Of a stretch of 60,752 bases of DNA, positions 8,432 through 17,957 are shown piece after piece. The stretch covers positions 1 to 60,752 of the forward strand of contig JAZNIT010000016.1 in the NCBI GenBank assembly GCA_045577615.1, given 5' to 3'. A program made the position numbers and the translations under genes. The stretch comes from RGIG2206 sp045577615. GTDB lineage: Bacteria; Bacillota; Clostridia; Oscillospirales; Acutalibacteraceae. Below the pieces are notes generated by a model, which saw only the letters and a list, made by a program, of their open reading frames with translations, was not told the DNA's origin and ran no database searches. The stretch's first letter is position 1. Each line of letters begins with the position of its first letter.

Positions 8432-9439
8432 ATGGCAAACATAACTGTATTAGGCGCCGGCGGATGGGGTATGGCTTTGGCTAACTCATTTGCATCCAAT
8501 GGACATAAGGTTACAATATGGTCGGCTTTTGAGGCAGAGGTTAATGCCCTAAAGCGTGACAGATGCAATGAAAAATTGCTTAAAGGAATCAAACTGCACG
8601 ACAGTATAGTCGTTGACGGTGATATTAATGTTGCCTCTGCAAGCGAAATTGTGATTATTGCCGTGCCTTCATTTGCCGTAAGAAGCGTTGCCAAAAGCCT
8701 TAAAACGGTTATTAATAAGCAGACGGCTGTGGTTAATGTTGCAAAAGGCTTTGAGGCAGAAACGCTGTCTTTGCTTTCAGATGTAATCGCCGAGGAACTG
8801 CCCGACAATCCCGTTGTTATTCTTTCCGGCCCCTCTCATGCAGAAGAGGTTGCACGGGGTGTGCCCACCTCATTGGTTGCCGCTTGTGTGGATAAAAAGG
8901 TGGCACAATATATTCAAGATGAGCTTATCAGCCCAACCTTGCGCGTGTATATCCACGACGATGTTACCGGTGTAGAAATAGGCGGCGCTCTTAAAAATGT
9001 AATTGCACTTTGCTGTGGAATTTGCGACGGCTTAGAGCTTGGTGATAATACTAAGGCCGCTCTTATGACAAGAGGACTTACCGAGGTAGCCCGTCTTGGT
9101 GTAAAAATGGGTGCCAAGGCCGACACCTTCGCAGGTCTTACGGGAATGGGTGACTTGATTGTTACCTGTATGTCAATGCACAGCCGCAACCGCCGTTTCG
9201 GCATCTTGATTGGTCAGGGTATCCCTGCCGACGAAGCGCTGCAAAAAATCGGAATGACTGTGGAGGGCTATCACGCCGCTGCAGTTATAGCCCGACTTTG
9301 CGAAAAGTATGGCGTTGAAATGCCAATTTCAAATCAGTGCTACAATATTCTTTACGGCTCAACCTCGCCCAAGCAAGCCATTGGCAACCTGATGGGCAGA
9401 CCCAAAAAATACGAAAATGAATCAGCCTGGATCAAATAA
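8432..9439 (+). CDS. gpsA: NAD(P)-dependent glycerol-3-phosphate dehydrogenase
   Basis: A 335-residue enzyme that reduces dihydroxyacetone phosphate to sn-glycerol-3-phosphate. The Rossmann motif is GAGGWGMA, and the catalytic region reads EIGGALKNVIAL, with GLTGMGDLIVTC and SRNRRFG following. It sits directly behind plsY, giving a two-step phospholipid start module. A strong terminator ends the operon. Confidence 0.97.
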   Translation: MANITVLGAGGWGMALANSFASNGHKVTIWSAFEAEVNALKRDRCNEKLLKGIKLHDSIVVDGDINVASASEIVIIAVPSFAVRSVAKSLKTVINKQTAVVNVAKGFEAETLSLLSDVIAEELPDNPVVILSGPSHAEEVARGVPTSLVAACVDKKVAQYIQDELISPTLRVYIHDDVTGVEIGGALKNVIALCCGICDGLELGDNTKAALMTRGLTEVARLGVKMGAKADTFAGLTGMGDLIVTCMSMHSRNRRFGILIGQGIPADEALQKIGMTVEGYHAAAVIARLCEKYGVEMPISNQCYNILYGSTSPKQAIGNLMGRPKKYENESAWIK

Positions 9440-9441
9440 AT

Positions 9442-9475
9442 AAAACCTGCAAGAAAAATTCTTGCAGGTTTTTTG
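9442..9475 (+). terminator. terminator after gpsA
   Basis: AAACCTGCAAG pairs with CTTGCAGGTTT, followed by Ts. The stem also lies just past the stop of the convergent rluA-type gene and may serve both strands. Confidence 0.9.
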
Positions 9476-10438
9476 TTATATATCGTAGTCAAATAATTCC
9501 TTGGCAAACCAAACAGATTTAACGCTGAATTCTTTGCCGTTAAGGTAGTCGAGAATTCCGCTTTCACCTTTGAATGAGAATTTAAGTCGGTATGAGCACA
9601 GTGCCTGATGAACAAAGCCTTTTTTGCGGTCTTCCTTGTTGATTCCGTACTTGCCGTCGCCCAGCAGGGGATGGCCGATAGAGGCAAGATGTGCTCTGAT
9701 TTGATGGGTGCGGCCTGTGAGAAGCTCAATTTCAAGCAGAGAAAGGTCGGGCTTATAATCAAGCACAGTATACTTTGTTCTGATTTGACGGTTAAGTTCT
9801 GTCTTTTTGTCAGAGATGTAGACCTGATTTTTATCCTCGTTCTTTTCAAGGTATCCCTCTAACAGCTCGCACTTTTTCTTCATCTTGCCGTGAACAACGC
9901 AAAGATAGAACTTGTCAATTTCCCGCCCTTTGATTTTGTCGTTAAGAATACGCAAGCTCTCGGCATTTTTTGCAGCGATAACAATGCCGCAGGTGTTTCT
10001 GTCAATACGGTTAGCCAAAGCGGGTTTAAAGGACTGTTCGCTTTTGGGGTCATATTCACCCTTCTTATAAAGATAATGCTGTACACGCCAAATAAGAGTA
10101 TCTCTGTACTCGTTATTATCGGGATGAACCGCAAGACCCTCAGGCTTGTTGAGCAGCATAATGTTTTCATCCTCATAAACGATGTCAACCTTATCGGGGG
10201 CGGATGAAAACTCAAACCGAGCCTTTGCAGGTGTGAGCACGTCATCGTTAAGATAAATGTCGATAACGTCGCCAACGCACAACTTATAGGCAATGTCGGC
10301 GCGACCACGGTTGATTTTTATATGCTTGGTGCGAATAGCCTTATACATCAATGACTTGGGCATATTACCAAAAGCCTTGGTCAAAAACTTATCAAGGCGT
10401 TGGCCTGCGTCGTTGCTTTTGACAATAATTTGTCTCAA
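9476..10438 (-). CDS. RluA-family RNA pseudouridine synthase
   Basis: About 320 residues. An N-terminal S4 RNA-binding domain (GQRLDKFLTKAFGNMPKSLMY) is followed by the RluA catalytic domain with NRIDRNTCG, where the catalytic Asp is kept (family form HRxDxxTSG), and later LLTGRTHQIRAHLASIGHPLLGD. It modifies uridines in rRNA or tRNA; the target cannot be told. The start is unclear: a TTG at 10438 follows AAGGAG by about 10 bases and gives a family-like N-terminus, while an upstream ATG would add about 38 odd residues. It is divergent from radC. Confidence 0.9.
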   Translation of the reverse strand: MRQIIVKSNDAGQRLDKFLTKAFGNMPKSLMYKAIRTKHIKINRGRADIAYKLCVGDVIDIYLNDDVLTPAKARFEFSSAPDKVDIVYEDENIMLLNKPEGLAVHPDNNEYRDTLIWRVQHYLYKKGEYDPKSEQSFKPALANRIDRNTCGIVIAAKNAESLRILNDKIKGREIDKFYLCVVHGKMKKKCELLEGYLEKNEDKNQVYISDKKTELNRQIRTKYTVLDYKPDLSLLEIELLTGRTHQIRAHLASIGHPLLGDGKYGINKEDRKKGFVHQALCSYRLKFSFKGESGILDYLNGKEFSVKSVWFAKELFDYDI

Positions 10439-10529
10439 AATATAAAAACTCCTTAAAAAACACTTTAAATTAAAATGGATATGATGTATAATTGTAGCAC
10501 AAATGCCTATTGATTTCAAGGAGTATATG

Positions 10530-11246
10530 ATGTCTGTTAAAATACAAAGCACTCATGAAGGGCATAGAAAAAGATTGAAAAGCCGCTTTCTTAAATCGGG
10601 TTTGACCGATTTTGAGGACCATAACGTTTTAGAGCTGCTGCTTTTCTATGCTGTGCCCTATAAAGATACAAATGAATTGTCACATCGCATACTTTCTCAC
10701 TTTGGCTCTATGGAGCGTGTTTTCGAAGCCGATTTTGACGAGCTTTGCAAGGTAGACGGAGTGGGCGAGAACATAGCAACCCTCATAAAACTCGTTCCGG
10801 ACATATCTAAATATTATTTGGATTTAAAGCATCACGAGCGTGACAGTTTCCACAGCGTTGAAGAAATTGCCGAATTTCTTCAGCACAAGTATCTGTTCGA
10901 CACAAATGAGGTGTTTTCTCTGATTTGTCTTGACTCACAGGGCGGATATCTGGGATTCGAAAAGATGTCTGTCGGCACCGCCAATATTACCGAGGTCAGC
11001 ATCATCAAGGCTATTGAGGCTGCTATTCGCAACCATGCCTCTTGCGTAGTGCTTGCCCACAATCATCCCAGCGGCACCCTTACCCCTTCAACCGATGATA
11101 TAGCCACCACAAGGCGACTTTGCGATGCCTTTGACTTGGTGAACATTAGAGTGATGGACCACATCATTATCACAAAGGACAGCTTTTTATCCCTTATAAA
11201 TACAAGACAATACAATTCACTTTTTCCCAAAAAAAATCCTCGATAA
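10530..11246 (+). CDS. radC: RadC family JAMM protein
   Basis: A 238-residue protein with an N-terminal helix-hairpin-helix region (LCKVDGVGENIATLIKL) and a C-terminal JAB/MPN metalloprotease-like fold carrying H-x-H-x10-D (HNHPSGTLTPSTDD). RadC was long linked to DNA repair but its activity is not settled. The start ATG 10530 is 6 bases after AAGGAG; the in-frame ATGs at 10503 and 10527 are too early. The stop lies inside the terminator stem. Confidence 0.93.
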   Translation: MSVKIQSTHEGHRKRLKSRFLKSGLTDFEDHNVLELLLFYAVPYKDTNELSHRILSHFGSMERVFEADFDELCKVDGVGENIATLIKLVPDISKYYLDLKHHERDSFHSVEEIAEFLQHKYLFDTNEVFSLICLDSQGGYLGFEKMSVGTANITEVSIIKAIEAAIRNHASCVVLAHNHPSGTLTPSTDDIATTRRLCDAFDLVNIRVMDHIIITKDSFLSLINTRQYNSLFPKKNPR

Positions 11247-11267
11247 TTATTATCGAGGATTTTTTTG
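11234..11267. terminator. bidirectional terminator between radC and the lipoprotein gene
   Basis: AATCCTCGATA pairs with TATCGAGGATT, flanked by A- and T-runs on both sides, so it can work for both convergent genes. Confidence 0.85.
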
Positions 11268-12758
11268 TTATATTGTGAAGTTTCCAACGGTGTATATACC
11301 ATTTGATTCCATCAAGGACTTATCAAGAGCGATATAAATGGGTTCGTCACCCTTTTTCATCTGAATCTTCAGCGTATATTCACCGATTGTAAGTTTGGTT
11401 GCGTCAATTTTGTGTAAAGATGTATATTGGCCGTTAGGTTTAATAGCAGTGTTGTCAAAGTCGTTTTGTGCAAAAACAGTTTTTTCACCGCTTGCATTTT
11501 CAAGAATGATATTAAAATCATACTTGTTGTAAGCCTTTGAAACACCTTCGTTGCGCCACTTAATCTCAATATCAAGCTCGCCATTCTTGTTCTCAACAGT
11601 TACCTTATCGATAAAGTACCAATAACCCAATTTATTACCAATCTCCTTAGCAAGCTGAGGATTATCCCTCATAAAGTCGGCAGGATATCCGTGAAAACCG
11701 CCATAGGTAGCATTGGTTTGGTCCATTGCTGATAAGAAGTGTTTGCCGTTTTGCCAGTTGCCACTTTCGTAATTCCAGCCATAATGCTCGTTTTCGATGA
11801 TGGTGGGCTTGTTATCCATAACGTCTTGGAAGAGCTCGGGGGAGCGAAGCTTTTCGCCCAAAGTTTTAACAAACCAATCAACACCAACAGAGTCGTCACG
11901 GTAGGTCCAACCGTTGTCCAACACATATTGCTTGATTTCGTTTTTGCCTTCAGATGTTGTGCGGCTTCCGATAAAGTCATCGCTTATAACAATTTGAGTG
12001 TTCTTGTAATACTTTTTATAAATATCAAAGTGGGCCTTGATGGTGCTCCAGCTCCAATCCTTTTTAGTGCTGGAGGCGGTATGACCCTCACCCCAATCGC
12101 CATAACTGCCCACATCCACATAAATAACATCTTCGCGAGAGTCATATCGTTGGGCAAAGGCCTTGTGGAAGTTGTCCAGCTTTTGCAAAAAGATAGGATC
12201 ACCGTAGTCGGGCTCCCAGGCGTTATCTAACATCGTGCCCTTAGCTCCCGCATTTTGTACCCATTTTGGGGTGGCGTATTTGTGATTGGCATCGGTTTCC
12301 TTGCAGGTAATTCTGAAAGAAACCTTTACACCCTCTTTTGTCCATTCGTTAATTACGTCGTCAATCAGCTTCCAGTTGAACTGACCTTCTTGTGGCTCAA
12401 GATAAGCCCAGGCCAGACGCAAATAAATATGGTCAAGGCAAGGAATCATTTTAACGGCATCCTTTGCCTTCGTGCCTACGCCGTATTTTTCTATGGAGTT
12501 GTCAAAATAGTGAATATACCAGCCCTTATCGGGATTGCGAAGGGGGCTTACACTATCTTCGGCAGATTTAAGGTCAAAGGTGTATTTTCCGTTGGTGTAT
12601 GATGCTTCGATAGATACGGGCGCCTGGCTTGAAGCGTCATCGTAAATATCGGAAAACACATATGAGCTTGTTTGTGAGCTTGATGGGTCAGCTCCGTTTG
12701 ATGTACAAGCTGTTAAAAACAAACAAACCATCAATAATAAGCATATAAGTTTCTTCAT
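11268..12758 (-). CDS. lipoprotein with DUF4874/DUF4832-like glycosidase-type architecture
   Basis: A 496-residue lipoprotein: signal peptide with lipobox LTAC (Cys 18), then a Ser-rich linker. Residues about 75-390 look like a TIM-barrel of the DUF4874 kind (LRNPDKGWYIHYF, LRLAWAYLEPQEGQFNW, DVGSYGDWGEGH), resembling family 42-type glycosidases. A beta-sandwich of DUF4832 type ends the protein. It is probably an outer-surface glycan hydrolase or binder. No sugar-uptake genes adjoin it; pheT lies 19 bp upstream. Confidence 0.75.
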   Translation of the reverse strand: MKKLICLLLMVCLFLTACTSNGADPSSSQTSSYVFSDIYDDASSQAPVSIEASYTNGKYTFDLKSAEDSVSPLRNPDKGWYIHYFDNSIEKYGVGTKAKDAVKMIPCLDHIYLRLAWAYLEPQEGQFNWKLIDDVINEWTKEGVKVSFRITCKETDANHKYATPKWVQNAGAKGTMLDNAWEPDYGDPIFLQKLDNFHKAFAQRYDSREDVIYVDVGSYGDWGEGHTASSTKKDWSWSTIKAHFDIYKKYYKNTQIVISDDFIGSRTTSEGKNEIKQYVLDNGWTYRDDSVGVDWFVKTLGEKLRSPELFQDVMDNKPTIIENEHYGWNYESGNWQNGKHFLSAMDQTNATYGGFHGYPADFMRDNPQLAKEIGNKLGYWYFIDKVTVENKNGELDIEIKWRNEGVSKAYNKYDFNIILENASGEKTVFAQNDFDNTAIKPNGQYTSLHKIDATKLTIGEYTLKIQMKKGDEPIYIALDKSLMESNGIYTVGNFTI

Positions 12759-12777
12759 AATAAAACTCCTTAGTAAT

Positions 12778-15150
12778 TTATGAACGTATTTCTGCGCCCA
12801 ACTTTTCGAGTTCTGAAATTGCCTTAGAAAGGGCTTTTGTGCATTGCTTTTCGCTCAATGTGCCGGTTTCGGAACGAAGAGTGAATGAGTATGCGACGCT
12901 CTTCTTACCTTCAGGGATTTGGCTGCCTCTGTAAACGTCAAACAGCTCAATGCTTTCAAGAATGTTGCCAATGCCGGTAGCGATGGCCTTTTTAAGATCA
13001 GCAACGGGCAGGTTCTCGTCGCAAAGCATCGAAAGGTCGCGGGTAACAGCAGGGAACTTGGGAAGCTGATGATACATCTTCTCTTCGCCAACTGCCTTGT
13101 ACATTGCGGCAACGTTAAGCTTGGCAACGTAAACCTTCTCGTCAATGTTGTAGTTTTCGGCAACAGTGGGATGAATTTCACCCAAGATACCGATTTCAAC
13201 ATCACCAACAAGGATTTTTGCGGTGCGACCGGGGTGATAAGAAGCATTGTCTGTAACGGCAACGTAATCAGCCTCGGGCAGATTGAGAGCCTTAAAGAGC
13301 ATCTCCAAAGCGCCCTTAACCTGATAGAAGTCAACCTTGCCGTAAGCGCCTGCAATAAGCACCTTTTGCTCGTCGGGCAGATTGTCAATGCCCATATTGA
13401 TATATTCGGTAGCAATCTCAAACAGACGTGCGGTCTGGTTGCGACGGTTGTAGTTAAGCGACAGAGTCTCCATCATAGAGGGGAGAGCGGTGGTGCGCAT
13501 AACCGAGGTATCCTCACCAAGAGGATTGGTGATGGTAACAGAGTTGCGAAGCTCTGAATTTTCGGGAGCGCAAATCAAATCATACTCTTTGGGGCTCATA
13601 AATGAGTAGGTGTTGATTTGTGAATAGCCTGCGGCAAGCATAACGTCGTTGATGGTTCTTACAAACTTCTGCTCGTCGGTAACCTTTCCGTTAGCCTTGC
13701 CCTTAATTGCAGTTTCGGGAATAGAGTTGTAGCCCCAGATTCTTGCAATTTCCTCGGCAATGTCAGCCTTGTGCTCAATATCAATGCGGTAGTAAGGAGC
13801 AACCACGTCGTTGCCCTTAAACTCAAATCCCAATCTGCAAAGGATTTCTTTCATCTCGGCTTCAGCGATGTCGGTGCCAAGGAACTTGTTGGTCCAATCA
13901 GCATCAAGTGTGATGGTAACAGGCTTGTCGTCAAAATGCTTAACGTCAATAACACCGCTAACAACCTCACCTGCGCCGAGCAGAGTAACCAACTCACAAG
14001 CGCGGTCAAGAGCAGCCTCGCAAAGCTGTGCAGGCAAGCCCTTCTCATATCTTGCAGATGCATCGGTGCGCATACCAAAATACTTTGCGGTAGTTCTTAC
14101 CGATGCGCCGTTAAAGCAAGCAGACTCAAAAACAACGGTATTGGTATCATCAAAAATACCCGAATACTCGCCACCCATAACACCTGCAACAGCAATGGGC
14201 TTTTCACAGTCAGCAATGCAAAGATTGTTGCTGGTGAGAGCTCTTTCGCCGCCGTCAAGAGTGGTGATGCTTTCGCCGTCCTTAGCGCGTCTTACGCAAA
14301 TTTCGCCGCCTGCAACGTGCTTGTGGTCAAATGCATGCATAGGCTGGCCATACTCAAGCATAACGTAGTTGGTGATGTCAACCATATTGTTGATAGGTCT
14401 TACACCGCTTGCACGCAATCTTTCGCGCAACCAACGGGGAGAGGGAGCAACCTTAATGTTTTTAACCACTCTTGCCATATATCTGTAGCAAAGGTCGGTT
14501 GCTTCGATTTTAACAGATTTAAGATAATCGTTAATATTGCCGCCACACTCGGTAACAACGGGTGTGTGATCCTTAAAAGGCAGGTTGTAGGTGCTTGCAA
14601 CCTCTCTTGCAAGTCCTCTTACAGAAAGGCAATCGGGACGGTTAGAGGTAATCTCAAATTCAACAATATCATCGTTGATGCCAAGCACCTCTTTAGCATC
14701 CTGACCCAATGAGCATTCTTCTTCAATAACAAAAATGCCATCCTCAATAGCATAGGGAAAATCACCCAAAGTAAGGCCGAGCTCGCCCAAAGAGCAAAGC
14801 ATACCAAAGCTTTCCTCACCGCGAAGCTTACCCTTCTTGATTTTGATGCCGCCGGGCAGGGTAGAGCCGTCAGTAGCAACGGGCACAATGTCGCCAACCT
14901 TAAGGTTGGTGGCACCGGTAACAATCTGAAGCACCTTGTCGCCAATGTCAACCTGGCAGATAACCAGCTTTTCAGCATTGGGGTGCTTATCAATAGAGTT
15001 AATTTTACCGATAACAACGCCGCTGATTTCTTCACCCTCTTTAGAGTAACCCTCTACCTTTGAGCCGCTCATAGTGAGGGCCTCGGCAAAATCGCGGGGC
15101 TGATAATCAACGTCAACAAATTCTTTTAACCATTTAATCGAAAGATCCAT
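12778..15150 (-). CDS. pheT: phenylalanyl-tRNA synthetase beta subunit
   Basis: A 790-residue bacterial PheT. The N-terminal tRNA-binding EMAP-like domain includes KHPNAEKLVICQVDIG; the B3/B4 domain has SVRGLAREV and VMLEYGQPMHAFD; the B5 region and the C-terminal anticodon-binding fold (KFPAVTRDLSMLCDENL) follow. With PheS it charges tRNA-Phe as an alpha2-beta2 enzyme. It lies 12 bp after pheS under the same T-box. Confidence 0.98.
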   Translation of the reverse strand: MDLSIKWLKEFVDVDYQPRDFAEALTMSGSKVEGYSKEGEEISGVVIGKINSIDKHPNAEKLVICQVDIGDKVLQIVTGATNLKVGDIVPVATDGSTLPGGIKIKKGKLRGEESFGMLCSLGELGLTLGDFPYAIEDGIFVIEEECSLGQDAKEVLGINDDIVEFEITSNRPDCLSVRGLAREVASTYNLPFKDHTPVVTECGGNINDYLKSVKIEATDLCYRYMARVVKNIKVAPSPRWLRERLRASGVRPINNMVDITNYVMLEYGQPMHAFDHKHVAGGEICVRRAKDGESITTLDGGERALTSNNLCIADCEKPIAVAGVMGGEYSGIFDDTNTVVFESACFNGASVRTTAKYFGMRTDASARYEKGLPAQLCEAALDRACELVTLLGAGEVVSGVIDVKHFDDKPVTITLDADWTNKFLGTDIAEAEMKEILCRLGFEFKGNDVVAPYYRIDIEHKADIAEEIARIWGYNSIPETAIKGKANGKVTDEQKFVRTINDVMLAAGYSQINTYSFMSPKEYDLICAPENSELRNSVTITNPLGEDTSVMRTTALPSMMETLSLNYNRRNQTARLFEIATEYINMGIDNLPDEQKVLIAGAYGKVDFYQVKGALEMLFKALNLPEADYVAVTDNASYHPGRTAKILVGDVEIGILGEIHPTVAENYNIDEKVYVAKLNVAAMYKAVGEEKMYHQLPKFPAVTRDLSMLCDENLPVADLKKAIATGIGNILESIELFDVYRGSQIPEGKKSVAYSFTLRSETGTLSEKQCTKALSKAISELEKLGAEIRS

Positions 15151-15162
15151 CTTTATCCCTCC

Positions 15163-16182
15163 TTAAAACTGATCGAGGAAGCGCTGATCGTTTTCATAGA
15201 ACAAACGCAGGTCGTCAATATTGAAGCGGCGCATAACCAAGCGCTCAAGGCCCATACCAAATGCGAAACCGCTGTATTCTTCGGGGTCAATGCCACAGTT
15301 GGCAAGCACCTTTGGGTGTACCATACCACAACCCAAAATCTCAATCCAACCTTCACCCTTGCACAAGCGGCAGCCCTTACCGCCACAGCCAAAGCACATA
15401 GTGTCCATCTCTGCTGAGGGCTCGGTAAAGGGGAAGTGGTGGGGGCGGAAACGAACAACAGCATCTTCACCGTAAAGGCGCTTTGCAAAATCTGCAAGAG
15501 TACCCTTAAGGTCGCCCATGGTAACGCCCTTGTCAACCACAAGGCCTTCAATCTGATGGAAAACAGGTGAGTGGGTAGCGTCAACCGCATCAGAGCGGAA
15601 AACACGACCGGGAGAAATTACGCGGATGGGGGGCTTTTGCTTTTCCATAGTGCGCACCTGAACAGGAGAGGTCTGGGTACGAAGCAAAATATTATCGGTA
15701 ATGTAGAAGGTATCCTGAGTATCACGGGCAGGGTGGTCCTTGGGGATGTTGAGCGCCTCAAAGTTATAATAGTCAAGCTCAACCTCGGGGCCTTCTGCAA
15801 CGTCAAAGCCCATACCCAAGAAGATTTCCTTAATCTCGTCAAGAACAAGGTTAAGGGGATGTTTTTTGCCCATCACACTCTTTGCACCGGGCATAGTTAC
15901 GTCGATGGTTTCCTTGCCCAGTTTTTCAGCAGCGGCGGCAGACTTAAACTCGGCTGACTTTTCTGCAATAACTGCTTCGATTTGAGCACGGGTTTCGTTG
16001 GCAAGCTGACCGATAACAGGTCTTTCCTCTGCAGAAAGGCTGCCCATTTGCTTTAATATGGCGGTCAATTCACCTTTTTTGCCCAAGAATCTGACTCTTA
16101 AGGCTTCTAACTCTTGCTGGTCTTTGACCGATTCAAGAGCCTGCTGTGCCGATAAGGCAACGTTTTTTAATTGGTCTTTCAT
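15163..16182 (-). CDS. pheS: phenylalanyl-tRNA synthetase alpha subunit
   Basis: A 339-residue class II synthetase catalytic subunit. The N-terminal coiled coil (about residues 1-85) is followed by motif 2 (GRVFRSDAVDATHSPVFHQIEG) and motif 3 (FGMGLERLVMRRF). A cysteine pattern CFGCGGKGCRLC lies in the region found in many clostridial PheS proteins and may bind zinc. First gene of the T-box-controlled pheS-pheT operon. RBS GAGGTG precedes ATG 16182. Confidence 0.98.
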   Translation of the reverse strand: MKDQLKNVALSAQQALESVKDQQELEALRVRFLGKKGELTAILKQMGSLSAEERPVIGQLANETRAQIEAVIAEKSAEFKSAAAAEKLGKETIDVTMPGAKSVMGKKHPLNLVLDEIKEIFLGMGFDVAEGPEVELDYYNFEALNIPKDHPARDTQDTFYITDNILLRTQTSPVQVRTMEKQKPPIRVISPGRVFRSDAVDATHSPVFHQIEGLVVDKGVTMGDLKGTLADFAKRLYGEDAVVRFRPHHFPFTEPSAEMDTMCFGCGGKGCRLCKGEGWIEILGCGMVHPKVLANCGIDPEEYSGFAFGMGLERLVMRRFNIDDLRLFYENDQRFLDQF

Positions 16183-16199
16183 TTTATCACCTCAAAATA

Positions 16200-16463
16200 A
16201 TTAAACAAAAATAAAAAGTCCCCTGCATTAAAAATGCAAGGGACGAAAAAACTAATTCCGCGGTACCACCCTTATTTATGCTGAAAAGAAGCATACACTC
16301 CCGCAATCTGTAACGGAATTGCAAACCGTTGAAGCCTACTGTTAATTCAGCCTCACCGCTCCGAAGGGAACTTCGTTGTGAATTCTGACAGCGCCGCTTA
16401 CAGCCAATGGCAGCGCCTCTCTGTGAGAGAAAAGCACAACTACTTTTCTTCATCAATGCGTTT
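16200..16463 (-). ncRNA. T-box leader of pheST
   Basis: Read on the minus strand, the conserved T-box sequence AGGGTGGTACCGCG is present (complement near 16258-16272), followed directly by a terminator stem made from GTCCCTTGCATT and AATGCAGGGGAC with a T-run (16206-16243). A stem I-like region lies upstream, with AGTA and GTTGTG/CACAAC pairing. A TTC triplet at 16382-16380, followed by A, fits a Phe specifier. Uncharged tRNA-Phe is expected to favour the antiterminator. The exact specifier pairing is my inference. Confidence 0.92.
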
Positions 16464-16469
16464 AAATAA

Positions 16470-16497
16470 ATTCTATCATAAAACTAAAAAAAGTCAA
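16470..16497 (-). promoter_or_regulatory. promoter of the pheST T-box transcript
   Basis: Minus strand TTGACT (16497-16492), a 16-bp spacer and TAGAAT (16475-16470), placed just before the T-box leader. Confidence 0.7.
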
Positions 16498-16504
16498 GGA
16501 TATT

Positions 16505-17653
16505 TTAAAAAATACCCTTGCTTTTTGCTGCTATTTTGCTTATAAATTCGGTCGCCTTAATCATTTGTGATTCACTTGTAAAAGCAGAGGGGGCAATTCT
16601 TACCGTGCCCATATCGATGGTGCCTATACGCTTGTGAGCAAATGGGGCGCAGTGAAGTCCCGCACGCACAGCAACTCCGTAGCTGTTAAGATCGTTTGCA
16701 ACGGCTACAGAATTCATACCTGCAATGTTAAAAGACAGAATGGGCGCCTTATCATAATATCGGTTGGTATATAGCTTGATACCTGATGTTTTGGACAGCC
16801 TTTCATATGCCGCTTTTATAATCTGCCTTTCGTGGAATAGTATTTGTTCCATCCCTTTTTGGTTAACAAAATCAATTCCTGCTCCAATGCCCACAATTCC
16901 GGGCAAATTGATTGTGCCGCTTTCAAATCTTTCGGGTGGCTCGGTGGGCTGATTAAAATTTATCGATTCTGTGCCTGTGCCACCCTCAATAATTGTGTCA
17001 GGTGTATCGGAGGCAATTATCAGCATTCCCGTGCCCATCGGCGCGTAGAGTCCCTTGTGAGCAGCGATGCACAGATAATCAATGCCCATTTTAGCCATAT
17101 CTATATTCAGCACGCCTGCTGATTGAGCTGCGTCAACAGCAAATAAAATTCCATGCTGCTTGCAATATTGTCCAATTTGCTCAATAGGCAAAACCGTTCC
17201 CGTAACATTGGATGCATGGGTGCATATAACAAGCCTTGTGTCAGGCTTAACAGCATTTACAAAATTTTTAAAGGTTATATCCGACTCGTCAATATCGGCC
17301 TCAAAAACGTCAAAATCAACACCGTATTTTTTAAGCACCGTAAGAGGACGCACAACGGCATTATGCTCAAGAGAGGAGGTCAACACACGGTCTCCTTTTT
17401 TAAGCAATCCCTTTAAAACATAATTGATGGAAGTGGTGCAGTTAGGTGTAAATACCACTTGTTCAGCAGATGGAGCACCAAATAAACGCGCGGCCTTTTC
17501 ACGCACCTCATAAACAGCAATGGCAGCCGCCTGGGATATTGCGTGTCCGCTCCTGCCTGGGTTAGCCGATAGATTGAGCAGGCTGTTGGTAATAGCATTT
17601 ACAACCTGTTTTGGCTTTGGAAAGGTGGTTGCGGCGTTGTCGAGATATATCAT
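16505..17653 (-). CDS. cysteine desulfurase family PLP aminotransferase (class V)
   Basis: A 382-residue class V enzyme. The start MIYLDNAATTFPKP, the PLP lysine region CIAAHKGLYAPMGTG, and a catalytic-loop cysteine in GLHCAPFAHK are all present. It would draw sulfur (or selenium) from cysteine (or selenocysteine). It is not next to iscU or mnmA; instead it follows a DUF3343 gene by 8 bp, a pairing seen in other clostridia. The acceptor is unknown. Confidence 0.88.
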   Translation of the reverse strand: MIYLDNAATTFPKPKQVVNAITNSLLNLSANPGRSGHAISQAAAIAVYEVREKAARLFGAPSAEQVVFTPNCTTSINYVLKGLLKKGDRVLTSSLEHNAVVRPLTVLKKYGVDFDVFEADIDESDITFKNFVNAVKPDTRLVICTHASNVTGTVLPIEQIGQYCKQHGILFAVDAAQSAGVLNIDMAKMGIDYLCIAAHKGLYAPMGTGMLIIASDTPDTIIEGGTGTESINFNQPTEPPERFESGTINLPGIVGIGAGIDFVNQKGMEQILFHERQIIKAAYERLSKTSGIKLYTNRYYDKAPILSFNIAGMNSVAVANDLNSYGVAVRAGLHCAPFAHKRIGTIDMGTVRIAPSAFTSESQMIKATEFISKIAAKSKGIF

Positions 17654-17661
17654 ATAATCAC

Positions 17662-17883
17662 CTATACTCTGTTTGATGTGCCGATAATTCTTACTCCGTT
17701 GCTTTTAAGCATAGATACAAAGGGCTCAGGCTGTTCATATACGATTATGCTGTAACCGCAGCCGTGAGAATCAAGGTGGCCGGGAGTTTTTTCAATATAA
17801 GCTTTAGTTCCCTTGCTTCGAAGCAAATCACGTCCTTTAATGGCTTGGGTTATAGAACTTACCATTATAAGATATTGCCCCAT
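17662..17883 (-). CDS. DUF3343 small protein
   Basis: A 73-residue protein of the DUF3343 type (MGQYLIMVSSITQAIKG, then a CGYSIIVYEQP motif containing one Cys). The family is a short ferredoxin-like fold usually found next to cysteine-desulfurase-like genes and sulfur carriers, as here. I chose ATG 17883 because GGGAGG lies 7 bases before it; an upstream in-frame start adds 13 residues across that site. A partner or sulfur-transfer role is inference from position. Confidence 0.75.
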   Translation of the reverse strand: MGQYLIMVSSITQAIKGRDLLRSKGTKAYIEKTPGHLDSHGCGYSIIVYEQPEPFVSMLKSNGVRIIGTSNRV

Positions 17884-17907
17884 ATTACATCCTCCCTTAC
17901 ATAAAAA

Positions 17908-17946
17908 ATTACCCCGATACACAGTACATACTATGCATCGGGGTTT
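17908..17946 (-). terminator. terminator of ispD-ispF
   Basis: Minus strand ACCCCGAT pairs with ATCGGGGT around a loop, followed by a T-rich tract; it separates ispF from the DUF3343 gene. Confidence 0.75.
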
Positions 17947-17957
17947 GTAACTGTTAT

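Noticed and set aside
13771..14712. A 313-codon open frame on the plus strand
   Set aside because: It lies wholly inside pheT on the other strand, has no ribosome site, and its translation resembles no protein; it is a shadow frame.
16187..16456. An 89-codon frame upstream of pheS
   Set aside because: It covers the T-box leader and terminator, whose RNA motifs explain the sequence.
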